64,000 bases of DNA from Chloromonas sp. AAM2. Its lineage: Eukaryota; Chlorophyta; Chlorophyceae; Chlamydomonadales; Chlamydomonadaceae. The translations under genes and the position numbers were made by a program. How positions within the stretch are numbered: the stretch's first letter is position 1; every line of letters begins with the position of its first letter. Below, in pieces: positions 36,604 through 57,002 of this stretch. Under the pieces are notes generated by a model. That model did no database searches and was not told where the DNA came from. It was given only the letters and a program-made list of their open reading frames with translations. The DNA lies in NCBI GenBank assembly GCA_004335635.1, contig QAXH01005173.1:26911-90910 (forward strand), read 5' to 3'.

Positions 36604-39011
36604 GCATTTTAGAACCTTCTGACACCCCACAACCGTCCCTCTCCCCCCTTGTTCCCGCCTTGTTCTCCGCCTGCCAGCGAGGCAGTCATGCTGACGTCAG
36701 GCGCCTGCTGGACACCTACGCCGGGCACGAGTCCCTGCCTCTCATGGTGCACTACCAGCACCCCGGTACAGGGGAGACACCCTTGGCGGTTGCCTGTGCA
36801 TGTGGCAGTGAGACTGTGGTGCACATGCTGCTGGATGCGGCTGCCAACCCTTACATACACGACAATCAAGGGGTAAGCGCATGCAGACATTTGAGGTGTT
36901 TGATGGCTGCTTCTCATTTGCGACTGTGGAACTGACCTTGATGAATGCACGATCCAGGCCATGAGAGCAGCCTGGCACACCTTTTTGCCGAGGCTAACTT
37001 GCAAGTGTGGGCGAATGCCATGAGGCAAGACGTTCATGGTGGTGACGCAGCGTGCACTGGGTGTGATGGATGGCATGCTGGCTGCATTACAAGCCAGGCG
37101 TGCCTGTGCGCCCCGCCCCGCCCTCAGCCCTGTGTTCCCGCTGCAGGTGTCCCCCCTGATGAGGGCGGCGCGTATGGGGCACACGAGTGTAGTCAAGGTG
37201 AGGCGGGTGTGGGCCTTAGTTGAGTCACTGTCAGGGCCTTACGCATCCCGCTGTGTTGCCTGGACAGCACGACCTGAACAGTACGACCTGAACAATTCAC
37301 CTCGTATCCAAGCATGATGCGGCTCAGGTCCTGACCAGCGTGCCGGCCAGCACCAAACAAGACTGAAAGGAGGTCTTGTGCCTGCCAGCACCCAACACTA
37401 CCGGATGACGTCTTATGCCTGCCGCCACCCAGCACCGAGCTGGGTGCCTCAAGTTGGTCACAGGCACTTTGCTGGCGCAGCTATCACACCAAACGAACAA
37501 TGCACAAAGTGTTCAAGCATGGCGCAACTGAGGTTACTTCCGTGCCTGTCAGCAGCTAACCCTAGGTCTTGTGCGCGTCGTTCAGTTGCTATTGGCAGTT
37601 GGCAAGGCGGACCCGTTCCACATGAGTGATGCGGGCCGCACGGCTCTCGTGGAGGCGGCAGCGGAGGGGCACGAGGCGGTGGTCCGGCTGCTCATGGGCA
37701 TGGGTGGGGCGGACGCACGGCAGGTGGGACAGCCTGCTTGCAGGCCTACACACTGCTGGCCACCACACGGCCTTGGGTGGCAACAATGGCCCAGAACAGA
37801 AACCAGTTTGTATAACGCTGACGAGCAGCCCAACAAGCCTCCGGCACGTGACATGCACATGATCAGTCTCCCCTTGCCTCAACAGCGTGTCACCACCGCT
37901 TGTCCGCCTTGACATTGGCACTAGGCCTACAACAAATGCACAAGCCTAGCAGACTGTTTTGTCGCTATCTGAGGGTGTTTCTGTGCTTCCTCGGCTCCCT
38001 GGCGTCCCGTATTCAGTCTGCCTTGACGCTGGCCTAACAGAGTCCACCTAGTTGCCACCTGAACGTACTTTAGTGCTTGCTCTGCCTCCCGGTGTCCAGG
38101 CGGACGAGAACGGGGATGGGTCGCATGCGCTTCTTGAGGCTGCGGGCGCCGGTCATCTGCATGTTGTCAAGGCGCTTTGCGGCTTCAAGGGGGCGGGCAG
38201 GGCCAAGGTCAACCAGACGGACAGGCAAGGCAACACGGCGCTGTTACTAGCCGCCAGGTGCGTGTTGACGGGCACTGCGTCCCCAATGGAGAGAACTGCC
38301 TCGGTAGCAATTGCCTCGGCATGCTCATGGTTTTGCGGAAGGTGCAGTCCCCGGGCACATTGTGACATGATTGCACGCAGCAGTCGCCAGCATCATCAGT
38401 ACATCACGTGACGTACTCATCTTAGCACACTATCCTTCTGTTTGCCATTTGATTTTGATTCGTACAGCTATCTTGCTACACCCGTTCCGACTAGCAAGCA
38501 TAGAATATCATCCAATCCCTGCCTTTTGTCTTAGTTGGCCTCGTGTGTGTGTGTACTCAGGCTGGGCGACCAGGGCATGGTCAAGTATCTCCTGAGGGAA
38601 GGCGCCAAGAGCATCGGCACCTTTGACACGCGGCGCACGCCCCTCATGGAGGCGGCCTGCTACGGCTTCATGCCGGTGGTGCAGCTGCTGCTGGAGATGG
38701 CAACTGGGACCGATTTGCAGGTTAATGGGGAAGGAAGGAAATCTTGCGGGTGTTTTCCGATTGTAAACTGAACGTGAACAGGACACAGGTGCAACCGGCC
38801 AGGCCACGGTTTGAACTGGCAGCTCCTGGTTGTTCCTAGTTTGCCCTGGTCCCCTGTGCAATTGAGTGTTAGTGCAACTTTGGTGACGTTGAGTTTGTTA
38901 CAATTGCGCCTGCAGGCTAGGGACAGCCAGGGGCACCGGGCGCTTGACCTGGCTGGTAGGCCCGCGGTTAGGGCCGCCATACAGGCAAGGATGGACCGGC
39001 AGCCGCAGTGA
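36604..39011 (+). CDS. ankyrin-repeat protein (5' end unresolved)
   Basis: Six phase-consistent exons: 36604..36872, 37147..37197, 37586..37723, 38100..38257, 38561..38720, 38916..39011 (TGA), about 290 residues. Repeats are visible as VPALFSACQRGSHADVRRLL, GETPLAVACACGSETVVHML, SPLMRAARMGHTSVVKLLLA, RTALVEAAAEGHEAVVRLLM, GSHALLEAAGAGHLHVVKAL, a GNTALLLAARLGDQGMVKYL join, RTPLMEAACYGFMPVVQLLL, and a final QGHRALDLAGRPAVRAAI half repeat. Several repeats are reconstituted only by splicing, for example GHTSVVK with LLLAVGKADP, which supports the exon calls. No second domain, signal peptide or membrane helix is seen, so a role as a protein-binding scaffold is all that can be inferred. A first exon at 35704..35821 is possible. 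Confidence 0.85.
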
Positions 39012-39236
39012 CGACGGGAGCAATACTGCCACTGGGACAGGGCAAAGATTGGATTATGACGTAGGATAACGCATGAGCGCGCAGCACAGGATGACCATCA
39101 GAAGCACTTGACAGAGTAAGCCCCGGATCATCATTGAAAATTACAGGGAAATATTTCTGTGAATAGCATTATTATTGAGCATGTGAGCAATATTTCATGC
39201 AATATGCAATTTCTGATAGCCTATGGTGGCTGTCCG

Positions 39237-39346
39237 AGTTCTTTGGATGGAGCCACTGTAATACGTTTCTCTCTCCAGAGAGATGTATATAACTAGTTAA
39301 GGCTAGAAGGGTAAACCTTCTTCGCAGACCTTCCCCAAACTGGTTA
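39237..39346 (+). repeat. ~100-bp dispersed repeat family B, copy 2
   Basis: It matches copy 1 almost base for base from agttctttggatggagccac to ccttccccaaactggtta, with a small insertion (ttcttcgcag instead of ttcgcag). It lies just after the ankyrin gene. Confidence 0.8.
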
Positions 39347-40354
39347 TTGAGCATGTCTGTTTCAGGGCGCAGATATTGCTCAAAACAGTCAAGCGCAGCA
39401 GGGGGTTTCTTGTATATGCTTTCCTGACATAGCTTCTGGTATCGTGCTCTCCTGGTTGCCGACTCGACACCACTCCACTTTTGGTGCCTCTAGTGCCATG
39501 GAACAAACAGGCTGCCCATCATCCTTTTCTTTTGAGTCATGTCCAAGGACGCTAAAGTCCCAAGCCATGGGTTAAATTGCCTCTAGCCTCAAGTCCCCAG
39601 GCAATCATGAACGTCTTGCGGCTGCTCCTCGCTGAACAATGCCTTTCCGCATGGCCTGGTTGCTGGCTGCCCATGACATTGCCCATGTTCGCCATCTCCT
39701 GACCGCCTGATGTTGAATTGTCACCATCATTTTGGACGCGCTCACGTGCCTCGGTCAGGCACAGTGTGGCATGACCACTACATATCTGGCTTTCCTTAGC
39801 CTTGCCAGATGTAGACATGTCCTTTCTTTTGCACTGCAGCCCGAACAAGCACTGCTCCATATTTGCAGCAGCCTGACGGTTGAGGAATGCATGGCTTTCA
39901 TTAGCGCAGGTGCTAACCAAATGCTAGGCAAAAAACAATGTCCTGATTTTGCACCAACGTTTGTGGATGATGGGCCAGCAGGTTCCAAATGAATTCATGT
40001 GCTCGCTTGGACCTCTTCTGGTGGCATGCGAACTGTGCAATTTGAGTTTTGGCCTTTGGAAAGGAATGGGAAAAGTGCATGTATCTTCTCGGTGCCTGGT
40101 GGTGTATGCGGGTAGGCAGGCTCTTTCGGGCCATGCAGGAGCCGGTGCAGAATACTTGGTTCGTCACTTTCAGTGCCTCGGATACGAGTGTAAGCACACA
40201 CGCCCTGGCGTCTTATTCCGAGAACGACACCCAGGACAACAGTACGCCTGGCAGAAGTAAGAACAACTTGATCAAGGCTTGGAACGGCAACAAGCCTGGG
40301 CGAAAGAAACAAGCAAGGAAGCCATCAACACTCAGGCTGAGCATGTGGAGGGCG

Positions 40355-40359
<5 letters not shown>

Positions 40360-40403
<44 letters not shown>
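40360..40403 (+). repeat. (CA)n microsatellite
   Basis: An uninterrupted alternating ac run of about 42 bases. It produces spurious HTHTHT and VCVCVC open frames. Confidence 0.95.
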
Positions 40404-40406
<3 letters not shown>

Positions 40407-40555
40407 CATTCACGCACAGCGTTCGGACCTTTGCCTGCACACGGTAGCTGCTTGCTCTAAACATGCCTGCCCATTCCTACTCCTGCTGCTGATATTCGCT
40501 GACTACTCATCTCACAAGTAGACCAGTGCCAACATGCATCAGCTGACTCTTGTGC

Positions 40556-41606
40556 TCAACGACAAGCCAATAGGCCAAGCTTCTCTGCTGCCTCCATCCA
40601 CGCCTGACTGTCCCCGACATCACACAATGTCAACTCAGATGCAAGCCCTTCCTGGCTACCAACTGCCGAGCAGGATGCTTGTTGTTGCACTGCCAACATC
40701 TCTGCAGTTGAGTATCTCAGCCGCTCATCCACCATGTACTGAGATTGAGTACTGGTAGCTTCTGTTTGACTGCCCCCAGGTGTTGCGGTTGCTCCTAGAC
40801 CTTGCGCCCTCCAGCCACCCATATGTAGGGGGCTTTGCCATGCAGCACCTGGTGAACTCTTCAAGTGGCTGCCTGCGTTGCTTCTAGGTGGGTAAGAAGA
40901 AGAGGCCACGGATGCAGTGAACCGAGGCGCGCCTGTCAACCACTGGTGGGAGGCGGTGTTGGTAGCGGCTCTGCCCGCTGCCCGTTTTGCTGCTGGCGTC
41001 CCAGGGTTAACCGTTGGCAGTAGCTCTATCCATGCACGGGAATTAGGTGAGGCACGCTGTAGTCGTATTGAGTCTAGGTGCAGGGAGGTGAGGGAGGGGC
41101 TGTCCAGCAGGCGATCAGCTGCCTTTCCCGGTTGCACCAGCTTACAGTCCGACAAGGTCAGGTGCTGCACAGACACCACCAAGCAAGGAGCAATGTCGGT
41201 TGACAGTGCTGTCGCCGGCTGTCACACAGTTCATCACACAGCATTGGCTCAGAGTGGCTCCGAACAGAGTGGTGAGGTCGGAGGGACGCAGTGCGACCGA
41301 CAGAAGCGAGCATCATAGCCACAATCACAGGCTAAGCTCATAACACAGGCATTTTCATTATAGCCACATGCACAGGCCAGACATGCATTCCGTGCCACAC
41401 CTGCCTCCATGTGTCACATGTCACACCGGTCTGCATGTGCCACACATCACACTTGCCATCATGCATCACATGTCCCACCTGCAGTGCGGTCAAATGTCGG
41501 AGATATGCCACGCCCTCGCTGGTCAGCTGCTCACACTCCTGCAAGCCACAGGGGGTCGCATACTGGTGTTGAGCCAACGGAGCTGCAGAACCTGTAGCTT
41601 GCTGCG

Positions 41607-41652
<46 letters not shown>

Positions 41653-44600
41653 ACATCTGTATCGTCCACAAGTGGAACAGAAGATGGTGTAAACACTAAT
41701 CACGCATCTGAGCAAGCAGCATGTCTCGCTCGGCCATGATTTGAATAGGGACCTCTGCCAAGCACCTCCAAAGACACCGTGCCCCTGTCATTCGACCTGT
41801 CTCCCGCATGTCACATCAACCAGGATGGCTGGGGTTGCACCAGGAGACATGTAGGATGCACAAAACCATCCGCCTGCATGACACCCATCCTGCAAGCACA
41901 TCCACATGAAAAAGCACCCACCACGAGCTCAAGCGTGTGCAGCCTGTTGCGTGTGTGACTGATGCAGCTCACTCCCACGTCCGACAGACGCTCGCCCCCA
42001 CAGCGCAGGCTGGTCAGAGCGGTGGCGCCACTCAACACCTGCATCAGCGCGCCCCCGCCCACGCGAGTCCCCAGCAGACTCAAGTCACGCAGAGCTGGCA
42101 AGCAGGCCCACGTGGGTACTGCAGGTGAAACGTGCGAGGAAACCGCCGGTGTGCCGCAACTGGGTGTTGTTGACAAAGGTTCCACAGCGTTGGCAGACCA
42201 GACGTCCACTGAGTCACTTGAGTTCCTCATGTGTTGTACCTCAGGCGTTACGTCAGGAGGGGGTAGCGAGGCAGGGTCAATGCCTCTGAGACCGGGTGAA
42301 TGGTCAAGGCTCAGCTGTTGCAGGGATGTCAGTTGCCAGAGCGTGCGCCACACTGTGTCGTTGAGGTTGCAGTGCAATAGCTCCAGACACTGCAATCGAT
42401 AGAAGCAAAACCAGCAGTGCACAGTGTAACCGCTGGACAAGTGAGTTGTGAGTGGTTGACGCTTCCGATATGGATAATAAGCACTTCTATGCAGATCACA
42501 CTTCTGGTATGCATGCTTATTGCTGAGTGGACTGAGCATCGCCACAATTGAGCAAGGAAACACACTGACAGTGAGGAAACAAGAAATACATCATCAAGCA
42601 ATTCGCCAGTTATCCTTCCCTCCCTGTGAGATAGTTCCATCCCCCTGCTAGGGCCTGAGCCGGCAAGCTTGGCAAATGCTCACCGTGAGCTGTGTGAGGG
42701 GCTGGAGCCACAGTGTGGAGTAACAGAGGTTCACCCCATTGATGTGCACCAGTTTGAGTGTGGGTGCGTGAGCCAGGAGCTCCACATCTTCTGACGGCCG
42801 CGGCCCATCCAGCCACACCTACACACAAAGAAGACAGGCCTATCACACTAGGTCGGAATCTCAAAAAGGCCAGCCAAGCAGGGTCCTCTGTCAGTCAGCA
42901 GGATAACCCGCTGGCATCAGCCGCTGTGCCCGCTCCAGCCACCCCAGGTCCTGCAGCGCAGTGCCCCGCAGGTCCAGCCACTCCAGCCGGGGAGCAGCCG
43001 CAGCCACCAGCCGCTGCACCTCGTGGCCAGCGCCTGTTGTCAGGCCGCAGCTGGACAGGTTCAGCCGATGCAGCGCCAGCGACGGGCTGGCGGGCGGCTC
43101 GCCACACGGCCACCAGGCGCCCTGGAGCGTGCAGTGCTGCATCTCCAGCGCCTGTGGAAACGTGCAGAGACGCCCACAACAAATTCACATCTGTCACGCC
43201 CGCAGCAAAACCATCAACGGTAGGTACAGTCATGCTATGCCAAACGCATCACGAACCCTGCTGGTGCTCCGTTACTGGTGGAGTTGCGCATGCGTGTAAC
43301 CCTGAAAACACAACGCACTGAAAATAACCTCGTGGTTGACAGGGGCGGGTGGTACTGCATGTGCCCTTGTGCCTACCGTGAGCGTGGGGATGGCCGGCAC
43401 CATGTCCACCTCAGTCCAGGACACATCCAGCCGCTGCAGCTGCGGGCAGAAGGCCAGCATCTGCACCCCCATGGTGGTCAGGCCTGAGCCCCATGCAGTG
43501 AGCGTTGTAAGGTGGGGCACGGCTGACAGCGCCTGGCCCGCCGATTCGTCATCAAAGGCTGTAACGTCGCCCACAGCCAGACACACGATGCAGCTAGGCA
43601 GTAGGTCTAGTGGTAGAGGTGCCAACAGCCCCGTACAACCTGCATGCGTGCAGCAGCTGGCTACTTCCACAGTTCTACTAATGTCTTCATGGGTTTGGCT
43701 TTGTACAGCCTTACCAGACGAGAATGAATTTGCCTCATGAATCCAAAAACTGCTGCCTTAGGCTGGGGATAGCTTTGCCAGCCACCACATTACAAAAGCC
43801 CGGCGTCTGCCCCACTGTTGTGCACATCACAACACCAGTAATAGGTGCCAATAAGTGTGAATGTAAATGTCTTTCAAATCAGAGTGAGTTGCCACGAGTG
43901 TGGGCTGGCAGTGCAAGTCAGCAACAGTGCGAGTCAGCGGCGGTGTGCTGAGGGCGCCTGTGCATCATGCCCCACCTGACAGGTCCAAGCTGTGGAGGCG
44001 TGTGAGCTGAGCCATGCCCTGCAGGCATCGGTTGGTGAGGCCTGTGCACGAGGCCAGGCTGAGCTGCGCCAGGCCGGGGGCTGCATGCCACAGCGCGGGC
44101 AGGGGCGCGTCTGTGATGCGGGGACATCCCTCCAGCCGCAAGCTGGTCAGGTGCCTGCGTGACACACGAAAAGGAGCCATACCCTTATGTGCAGACGTGT
44201 TTACATTGCACGTGCGGTCAGGGACAGCGTTGAACCTGTGTGACAGCCAACCCAACAGCCCTCCCAAAAGAAGTTTGCCAGTTCTGGGACACTTTTTGTG
44301 TCCACCACTGGAACCAGTGTGTGACCCCTACTGACACAAACAGTACACTGCACAGTACACCCCCAGGCGGACACTTGGCCCCCACAACACCCACTGACAG
44401 TATACCAGTTCCAGTGGCAGGCTCACAGAACTGGCAATTGTTTTTTGGCAACGCAGTATGCTATTTGTGACGTCAGGGTGCGAATAGCGCCTATGACCTG
44501 TCAACCTGCTTGTGTTTCATAGAACTGTGCATATCACCTCGCAGGCTTCATGGGCCCTGGTGAAGTACTCAGCAGCATCTAAACATCTTGCTGGCGAGTG

Positions 44601-44995
44601 TGTGAATGGCGTGCTAGGCGGCAGGTCTGGGAGCAAATACGTGCAGGTGCTGCCTTTTTGAAACATGTTGGAAGAATGGCCTACGGCACTGCAGTAAGTA
44701 CTGGCATCCATCATGAGTTCGCCCAAAGAGAGGCCGGTCCATCCGCACCTGAACTCTGTCACATAAGCGAGCCATGTTTTGTCAAACACCTCGGCTTGTG
44801 GCATGGATGAGTTTACATGCAGTTCTGTGCTGCAGTGGGCAAACAGTTCCAGCTGGTACGGCCGCACCAGCTGCCCGTACTCCAGCAGCAGCTGCAGCAG
44901 CCGGTTGGCAGAAGCCTCAGGCAGCCGCTGCACGTGCAGTTGTGCGGCATCAGGTGTAAGAACAATGCAAGCGGGGCTCAAACGGTCTGCATTCA
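40556..44995 (-). CDS. leucine-rich-repeat protein (RNI/AMN1-like), partly resolved
   Basis: Exons supported on the minus strand: about 44995..44817 (LPEASANRLLQLLLEYGQLV, before gtaaac), 44154..43976 (HLTSLRLEGCPRITDAPLPA and LAQLSLASCTGLTNRCLQGM), 43639..43377 (HLTTLTAWGSGLTTMGVQML, LQRLDVSWTEVD), 43151..about 42900 (LHRLNLSSCGLTTGAGHEVQ, LEWLDLRGTALQDLG), 42818..42684 (LKLVHINGVNL), 42389..about 41924 (LQCLELLHCNLNDTVWRTLW, LRDLSLLGTRVGGGALMQVL), about 41600..41479 (ECEQLTSEGVAYLRHLTALQ), 41164..40556 (HLTLSDCKLVQ; stop TAG/TGA at the left end). The Cys/Asn-type spacing of about 25-27 residues resembles the cysteine-containing LRR class of F-box partners, but no F-box is seen. The last exon carries a Ser/Ala-rich tail. 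A short upstream coding piece with ATG near 45118 may be exon 1. Several donor phases in the middle could not be closed. Confidence 0.72.
41611..41651 (+). repeat. (GT)n microsatellite
   Basis: An alternating gt run of about 38 bases in an LRR-gene intron, directly upstream (in transcript sense) of the exon ending at 41479. Confidence 0.95.
44266..44447. mobile_element. MITE-like element with CCAGTTCTGGGACA inverted ends, copy 2
   Basis: The left end aagtttgccagttctgggac pairs with cacagaactggcaattgttt at 44423. The interior carries a second, imperfect inverted pair (ccactggaaccagtg and ccagttccagtgg). It is about 180 bp, similar in length to the copy at 33281-33470, and lies in an LRR-gene intron. 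Confidence 0.6.
44469..44507 (+). repeat. dispersed GTCAGAGTGAGCG motif, copy
   Basis: It reads gacgtcagggtgcgaatagcgcctatgacctgtcaa in two blocks and matches copies at 57091 and 62513 at most positions. It follows directly after the MITE-like element. Confidence 0.45.
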
Positions 44996-45118
44996 GTACA
45001 GGTGCGATAGAGAGAAGGCTAGCTGGCTCAGAAAATGCTTTACAGGTCTGCAAGTGTGCATCCTATGATCCAGACAGCCAGACAGTGTTCCTGCTGCTCC
45101 TGGCGAGCCATCTTTGTA

Positions 45119-45877
45119 TTGTGTGAAGGGCTGGTGGGCAATCTGGCAAAAAAAGAAGAAAGAAAGCAGCACTGGAGAATTGCGCAGTCTGGATTGATGT
45201 AGGGTTCAGGCCTGTGATGTAAGGACGTCAGCATCAGCATCAGGATAGGGACCATCATCTTTGCCTATTGAATTTGGCGTCAGAACGGCAAGTGCTTCCA
45301 CGCAGTGAATTGCCACACCGTATCCACAACCCTGGTGTCGACGTGAATGTCCCTGACTCACATGCATACTGCGTCGCTGCTTGTTCCATACATGGCCGGC
45401 AGCTGCAGCCTCCACGCAAATGTCGTGTAGCGTCGCGATTGAAAAAGGTTGCTCATATCTACTCAGCTCTGAACCGGACATGCCCCTAGCTTGTGTACGA
45501 CAGAGCAGCTCCGAGATCCTAGGATGGAGTTTGCGCGACAAACGCTGCAGACTTGTACAAGAAGTCAGGAAGAAAACGATGGTCTAGGCAAGTGGGGGTG
45601 TAGGGCTAGAGGGGTGTGTGGAAGTTACGCCAGAGTGAGGGAGAGTGAGGGAGAGTGAGGGAGAGTAAAGGGAGGCAGGCTTGGAAGCAAGCTTCTGCAA
45701 AAGTGATTTCTGCCTTGATGCAGTTACCCAGGGTATTGGTACATCCAGGCTTTTCCAGAACTCACACCGTGTGTGTGCGTAGACTTGGCAGTCAACAGAG
45801 CATCAGGCCGTGTCACTGTCACGTTATCATTCACGTCAACATGTGCACGTAGTTGCAGCTCTTTGGCAGGGGCCGGC
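45119..45877. other. divergent 5' region between the LRR and Hsp70 genes
   Basis: The LRR gene starts leftward and the Hsp70 gene rightward, so both promoters should lie here. It contains a 10-bp tandem repeat (gagtgaggga) at about 45633-45667. One TTCCAGAA at 45753-45760 resembles a heat-shock element core, but only one unit is seen. No gene of its own is recognised. Confidence 0.45.
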
Positions 45878-51733
<5,856 letters not shown>

Positions 51734-51889
51734 GGCAGCTCTACTTTTGCAGTATCTGAGGCAAGTGCTGCAGGACAGAGATGTCACTGCTGAGCTTGTA
51801 CTCCGTGAAGCTAGTGACTGACACAGGTAGATGCGTGAAGTAAATACGGCACGTGCACTTGACGTGATGGGGCACAGCTCTCAGCTGAG

Positions 51890-51995
51890 TTCCTCTGGAA
51901 AAAGCAACCTCTGGAATAGCAACTGTTGGAATGGCAATCTCTGGAAACTGAGTTCCTCTGGAATAGCAACGTCTGGAATAGCAATCTCCGGAGAT
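51890..51995 (+). repeat. short irregular tandem repeat (tggaatagcaacttctgg-like)
   Basis: The phrases gttcctctggaa and tggaatagcaa recur at intervals of about 18 to 24 bases, including two copies of tgagttcctctggaa at about 51887 and 51949. Confidence 0.6.
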
Positions 51996-52390
51996 CACTA
52001 TAGGCAGTCCTCCGGCAGAGAAAGTCTACGACACATCTGTAACCTGCAATGCGGGTTAACATTGTCATCATTTGATGTCCACATCTCCGTCAGTTTCAAC
52101 CCGAGTTTTTGTTCTCCACCTCTGGGAACCAGCTAGCTTCACCTTACTGGTTCCCCAGCCAGCCTGGCAGCATAAGCATAATTACACAATTCTGGGCAGG
52201 TGTTGCTGCCTTGCGCTTTATCACACAAACTCAGCCAGAGGACAAGCACATGCACTACAGACGAAGCAACTCCTACCCAACCTACACATCGCGTTGACCG
52301 TTCTTCGTCAGGCTATAATTACGCGCCACGGGGCGCACACGCCACACTCCTGCTGTCATGTCTTCACAAAAAAAACTGTCCACTGCTGCT

Positions 52391-52426
52391 CACAAGAGGG
52401 GAGGGATTCGAGCCCGTCCACAGGAC
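52391..52426 (+). repeat. GGGGAGGGA-TC-AACCCGTCC dispersed motif, copy
   Basis: It reads gaggggagggattcgagccc then gtccacagg. GATTCGAGCCC resembles a tRNA B-box (GGTTCGAANCC). Related copies lie at 57003, 61709 and 63349. Confidence 0.5.
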
Positions 52427-52673
52427 ACACACAGTCCATTGACACATGGTCTATAAAGATGCAATGCAGGTCGTTCTTTCTGCAGTCCAATCAAACGTGT
52501 CGTTCTTTCCTTCAAACAACAGCATAACCTGCATGTCTCGTTCCAAGTCCAAACCAAAAGTGAGCCACCAGGGCAGGTCAATACATACACTGTTAGACCC
52601 TGCGCGAGTATTGCCCATCATCAAGCAACACAGATTTTGCTTTAGCGCCTGCATTTCACCGCCTGTTGACTGG

Positions 52674-55047
<2,374 letters not shown>

Positions 55048-55868
55048 CTACAGGGCAAGTCACAGACACATGGTGTGGTGGGCGAGGCGGATCTGCTGAC
55101 ACATGCCTCCATCGGTTGCTGTCAAGCCATGCTTCAGGTGCCAAGCAGACTGACCTGCCGTGGTCGCCGGTGTGTGCACGCGCGCGCCAGCGATGCCCGC
55201 TTGCCTGACCTGCAAAATGAGGCACCGACGTTCGGCTGTTGGGACCATGCCCTTTGCTGGATCCAACCAAACAGAGCAAAATCAGCACATGGCGCCGCAC
55301 CATTGCCCAACGCGCAGCCCGGATACGGTTGACGAGTGGCTCATCAACATTCTTCTTTATGCTCTTTATGCCACCAACAAGTCCGCTTTGTTATCTCAAA
55401 GCAGGCTGCGGCTGCGATAACAAGAGTTTGACAGTAGGCGCAATGTGGTGTGCCAACGGCTGTGGGGGCAGTCACGACGCAGCGGCAGCTGGAGGTAAGA
55501 CCCGCAACTCGAACCAAGCTGACAGAGCAGCGACGTGCGCAGGCAAACAATGCTGCCTCGTGATCAATGGTGGTGCGTTGCGCATGCGGCCAAATCTTCG
55601 GCAAAAGTTTGCGCCACGTGACTCCAGTGGCACTTTTCACCCTCTTCAAATGTCGCCTGCTTTCAAATGTCTGAAGATGCTGGTGATGGATGTCGCCTTT
55701 TTCTTTTCATTGTCCGCCGTTGCCGTGATGGATGTCAAACCATCTCATGAAGTCACCGATCCTGTACCTCACGTTTTTCTGCTGGTTGAGAAAAAAATCG
55801 AACGACTCCAAAAACCTAGTTTCGACGTGAGTCGGATTGGCTGCCGCCACTGTCTTGATCCAGACCTT

Positions 55869-55957
55869 GAAGTGGCCACCCCTCCAGTTGTATTACCCAA
55901 CATTGAAGTGGCCACCCCTCCATTGAATGGTGATACAACTGGAGGGGTGCCCACTTC
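55869..55957. repeat. 25-bp inverted repeat hairpin with internal direct copy
   Basis: Left arm 55869-55893 (gaagtggccacccctccagttgtat) is matched by right arm 55932-55957 with one mismatch. The loop contains a second direct copy of the arm's first 18 bases at about 55903-55921. No coding signal overlaps convincingly. Confidence 0.85.
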
Positions 55958-56733
55958 ATTGATTGTCAGGGGCATCCCCATGTTGGCATGGCAGGACACA
56001 ACTGTCCTTTTGAAGATATCGTTCCGAGTGGTACTAAGCCCACTATACATTGGCTTTATGATTGTGTTTGGCACATCGGCCCGTGTAACACAGCTGGCAT
56101 TACTGCGGCACTTTTTTTTACTGCGGCATTACTGCTGGCAGAACATCGGCCCGTGTAACACACAGGGCATCGTGCGCCAGTGCTTGGGTATCTCCAGGGT
56201 GTCGCCCAGGCTCATGCGTGCTTGCAACGTCTCCAACATAAACGAATGTTATCGGCATTTGGCCCGCATTGTTTTTTCAGGGTCTTGAGTCACTGGCACC
56301 TGGCTGTAACTAGTGCACACGCGAAGCATGGGCTGGTGAATGGCTGCAACTGGCATGGATGCTTGATAAAGACTGCTCACCTGTGCAATCGTGTGCGTTC
56401 CAATCTCTTCTCGTCGTTCAGATGATAGAAGGCAAGTCCGGCTTTGCCTGTACCAATCAGGCTGATGAACTGCCGTGTATTCTTTGGCTAAGCTCCATGC
56501 ACGTGGGTCAATGCGGCTTTCATTTGTGTCAACCAGGCCCAGCCTTCACCAACTTAGGCTGCGTTCCTGACTCGCTATTCCTTGGTGCCTCCTATTGGTT
56601 CAACTGGCTGCTGGGATTTCTGTGCCTGCCGCATGGCAGTCCCAGCAGCAGAGCAAGGGCAGCTGCTGCGAGCCCATTATGCCTACAGTTGCTTCTGCCC
56701 ATGTGATCGTTCACGGCAATGGCTAAGCTCAGC

Positions 56734-56832
56734 TGGATGGAGCCACTTTAGTTCGTCTCTCTCTCCAGAGAGATGTATATGACCAGTTAAGGCTAGAAGG
56801 GCAAACCTTCACAGATCTTCCCCACACTGGTC
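56734..56832 (+). repeat. ~100-bp dispersed repeat family B, copy 3
   Basis: It has the ggatggagccactttagttc start, the ctctctccagagagatgtat palindrome, gaccagttaaggctagaagg and the ccccacactggtca end, all as in the other copies with scattered substitutions. It lies between GGPPS and the RETICULATA-related gene. Confidence 0.8.
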
Positions 56833-57002
56833 ATGAGGGAGTGCACGGCAGCATGGCAGCATGTTCGATTTCACGTATGGCAGTCGGAGAGTGTCCTCAG
56901 TCAAGGGCATTTGTAAGCTGGCTTTGAGATTACGACGATTTCCTTGTCATGTCCTACTTTTCCAATCGTCCTCTTCTTGATTTGTTGCCTGCTTCACAAG
57001 CA

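Larger units (their letters stand above)
39012..40555. other. intergenic between two convergent genes
   Basis: The ankyrin gene ends on the left and the LRR gene ends on the right. It holds repeat family B copy 2 and a (CA)n microsatellite. The remaining open frames have no recognisable domain. Confidence 0.55.
51734..52673. other. intergenic between convergent Hsp70 and GGPPS genes
   Basis: It holds the 3' UTRs of both genes. At about 51885-51990 the motif ctctggaatagcaa and variants recur about five times (tctggaaaaagcaacctctggaatagcaactgttgg...), an irregular 18-24 bp tandem array. A copy of the GGGGAGGGA motif family lies at 52391-52420. No other gene is seen. Confidence 0.5.

Noticed and set aside
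40556..41182. F-box in the LRR gene
   Set aside because: The N-terminal exon LPEASANRLLQLLLEYGQLV resembles LRR-linked helices but lacks the LPxEILxxIFSYL pattern.
45740..45770. Heat-shock element array upstream of the Hsp70
   Set aside because: Only one TTCCAGAA unit; a functional element normally needs three or more alternating units.
45773..45877. Longer N-terminus for the Hsp70
   Set aside because: The upstream codons are open but begin with GTG; the first in-frame ATG is at 45878. An upstream spliced exon remains possible.
55239..56288. 350-codon plus-strand ORF
   Set aside because: It crosses the GGPPS 5' end on the opposite strand and a hairpin, has no domain and shows irregular composition; probably chance.
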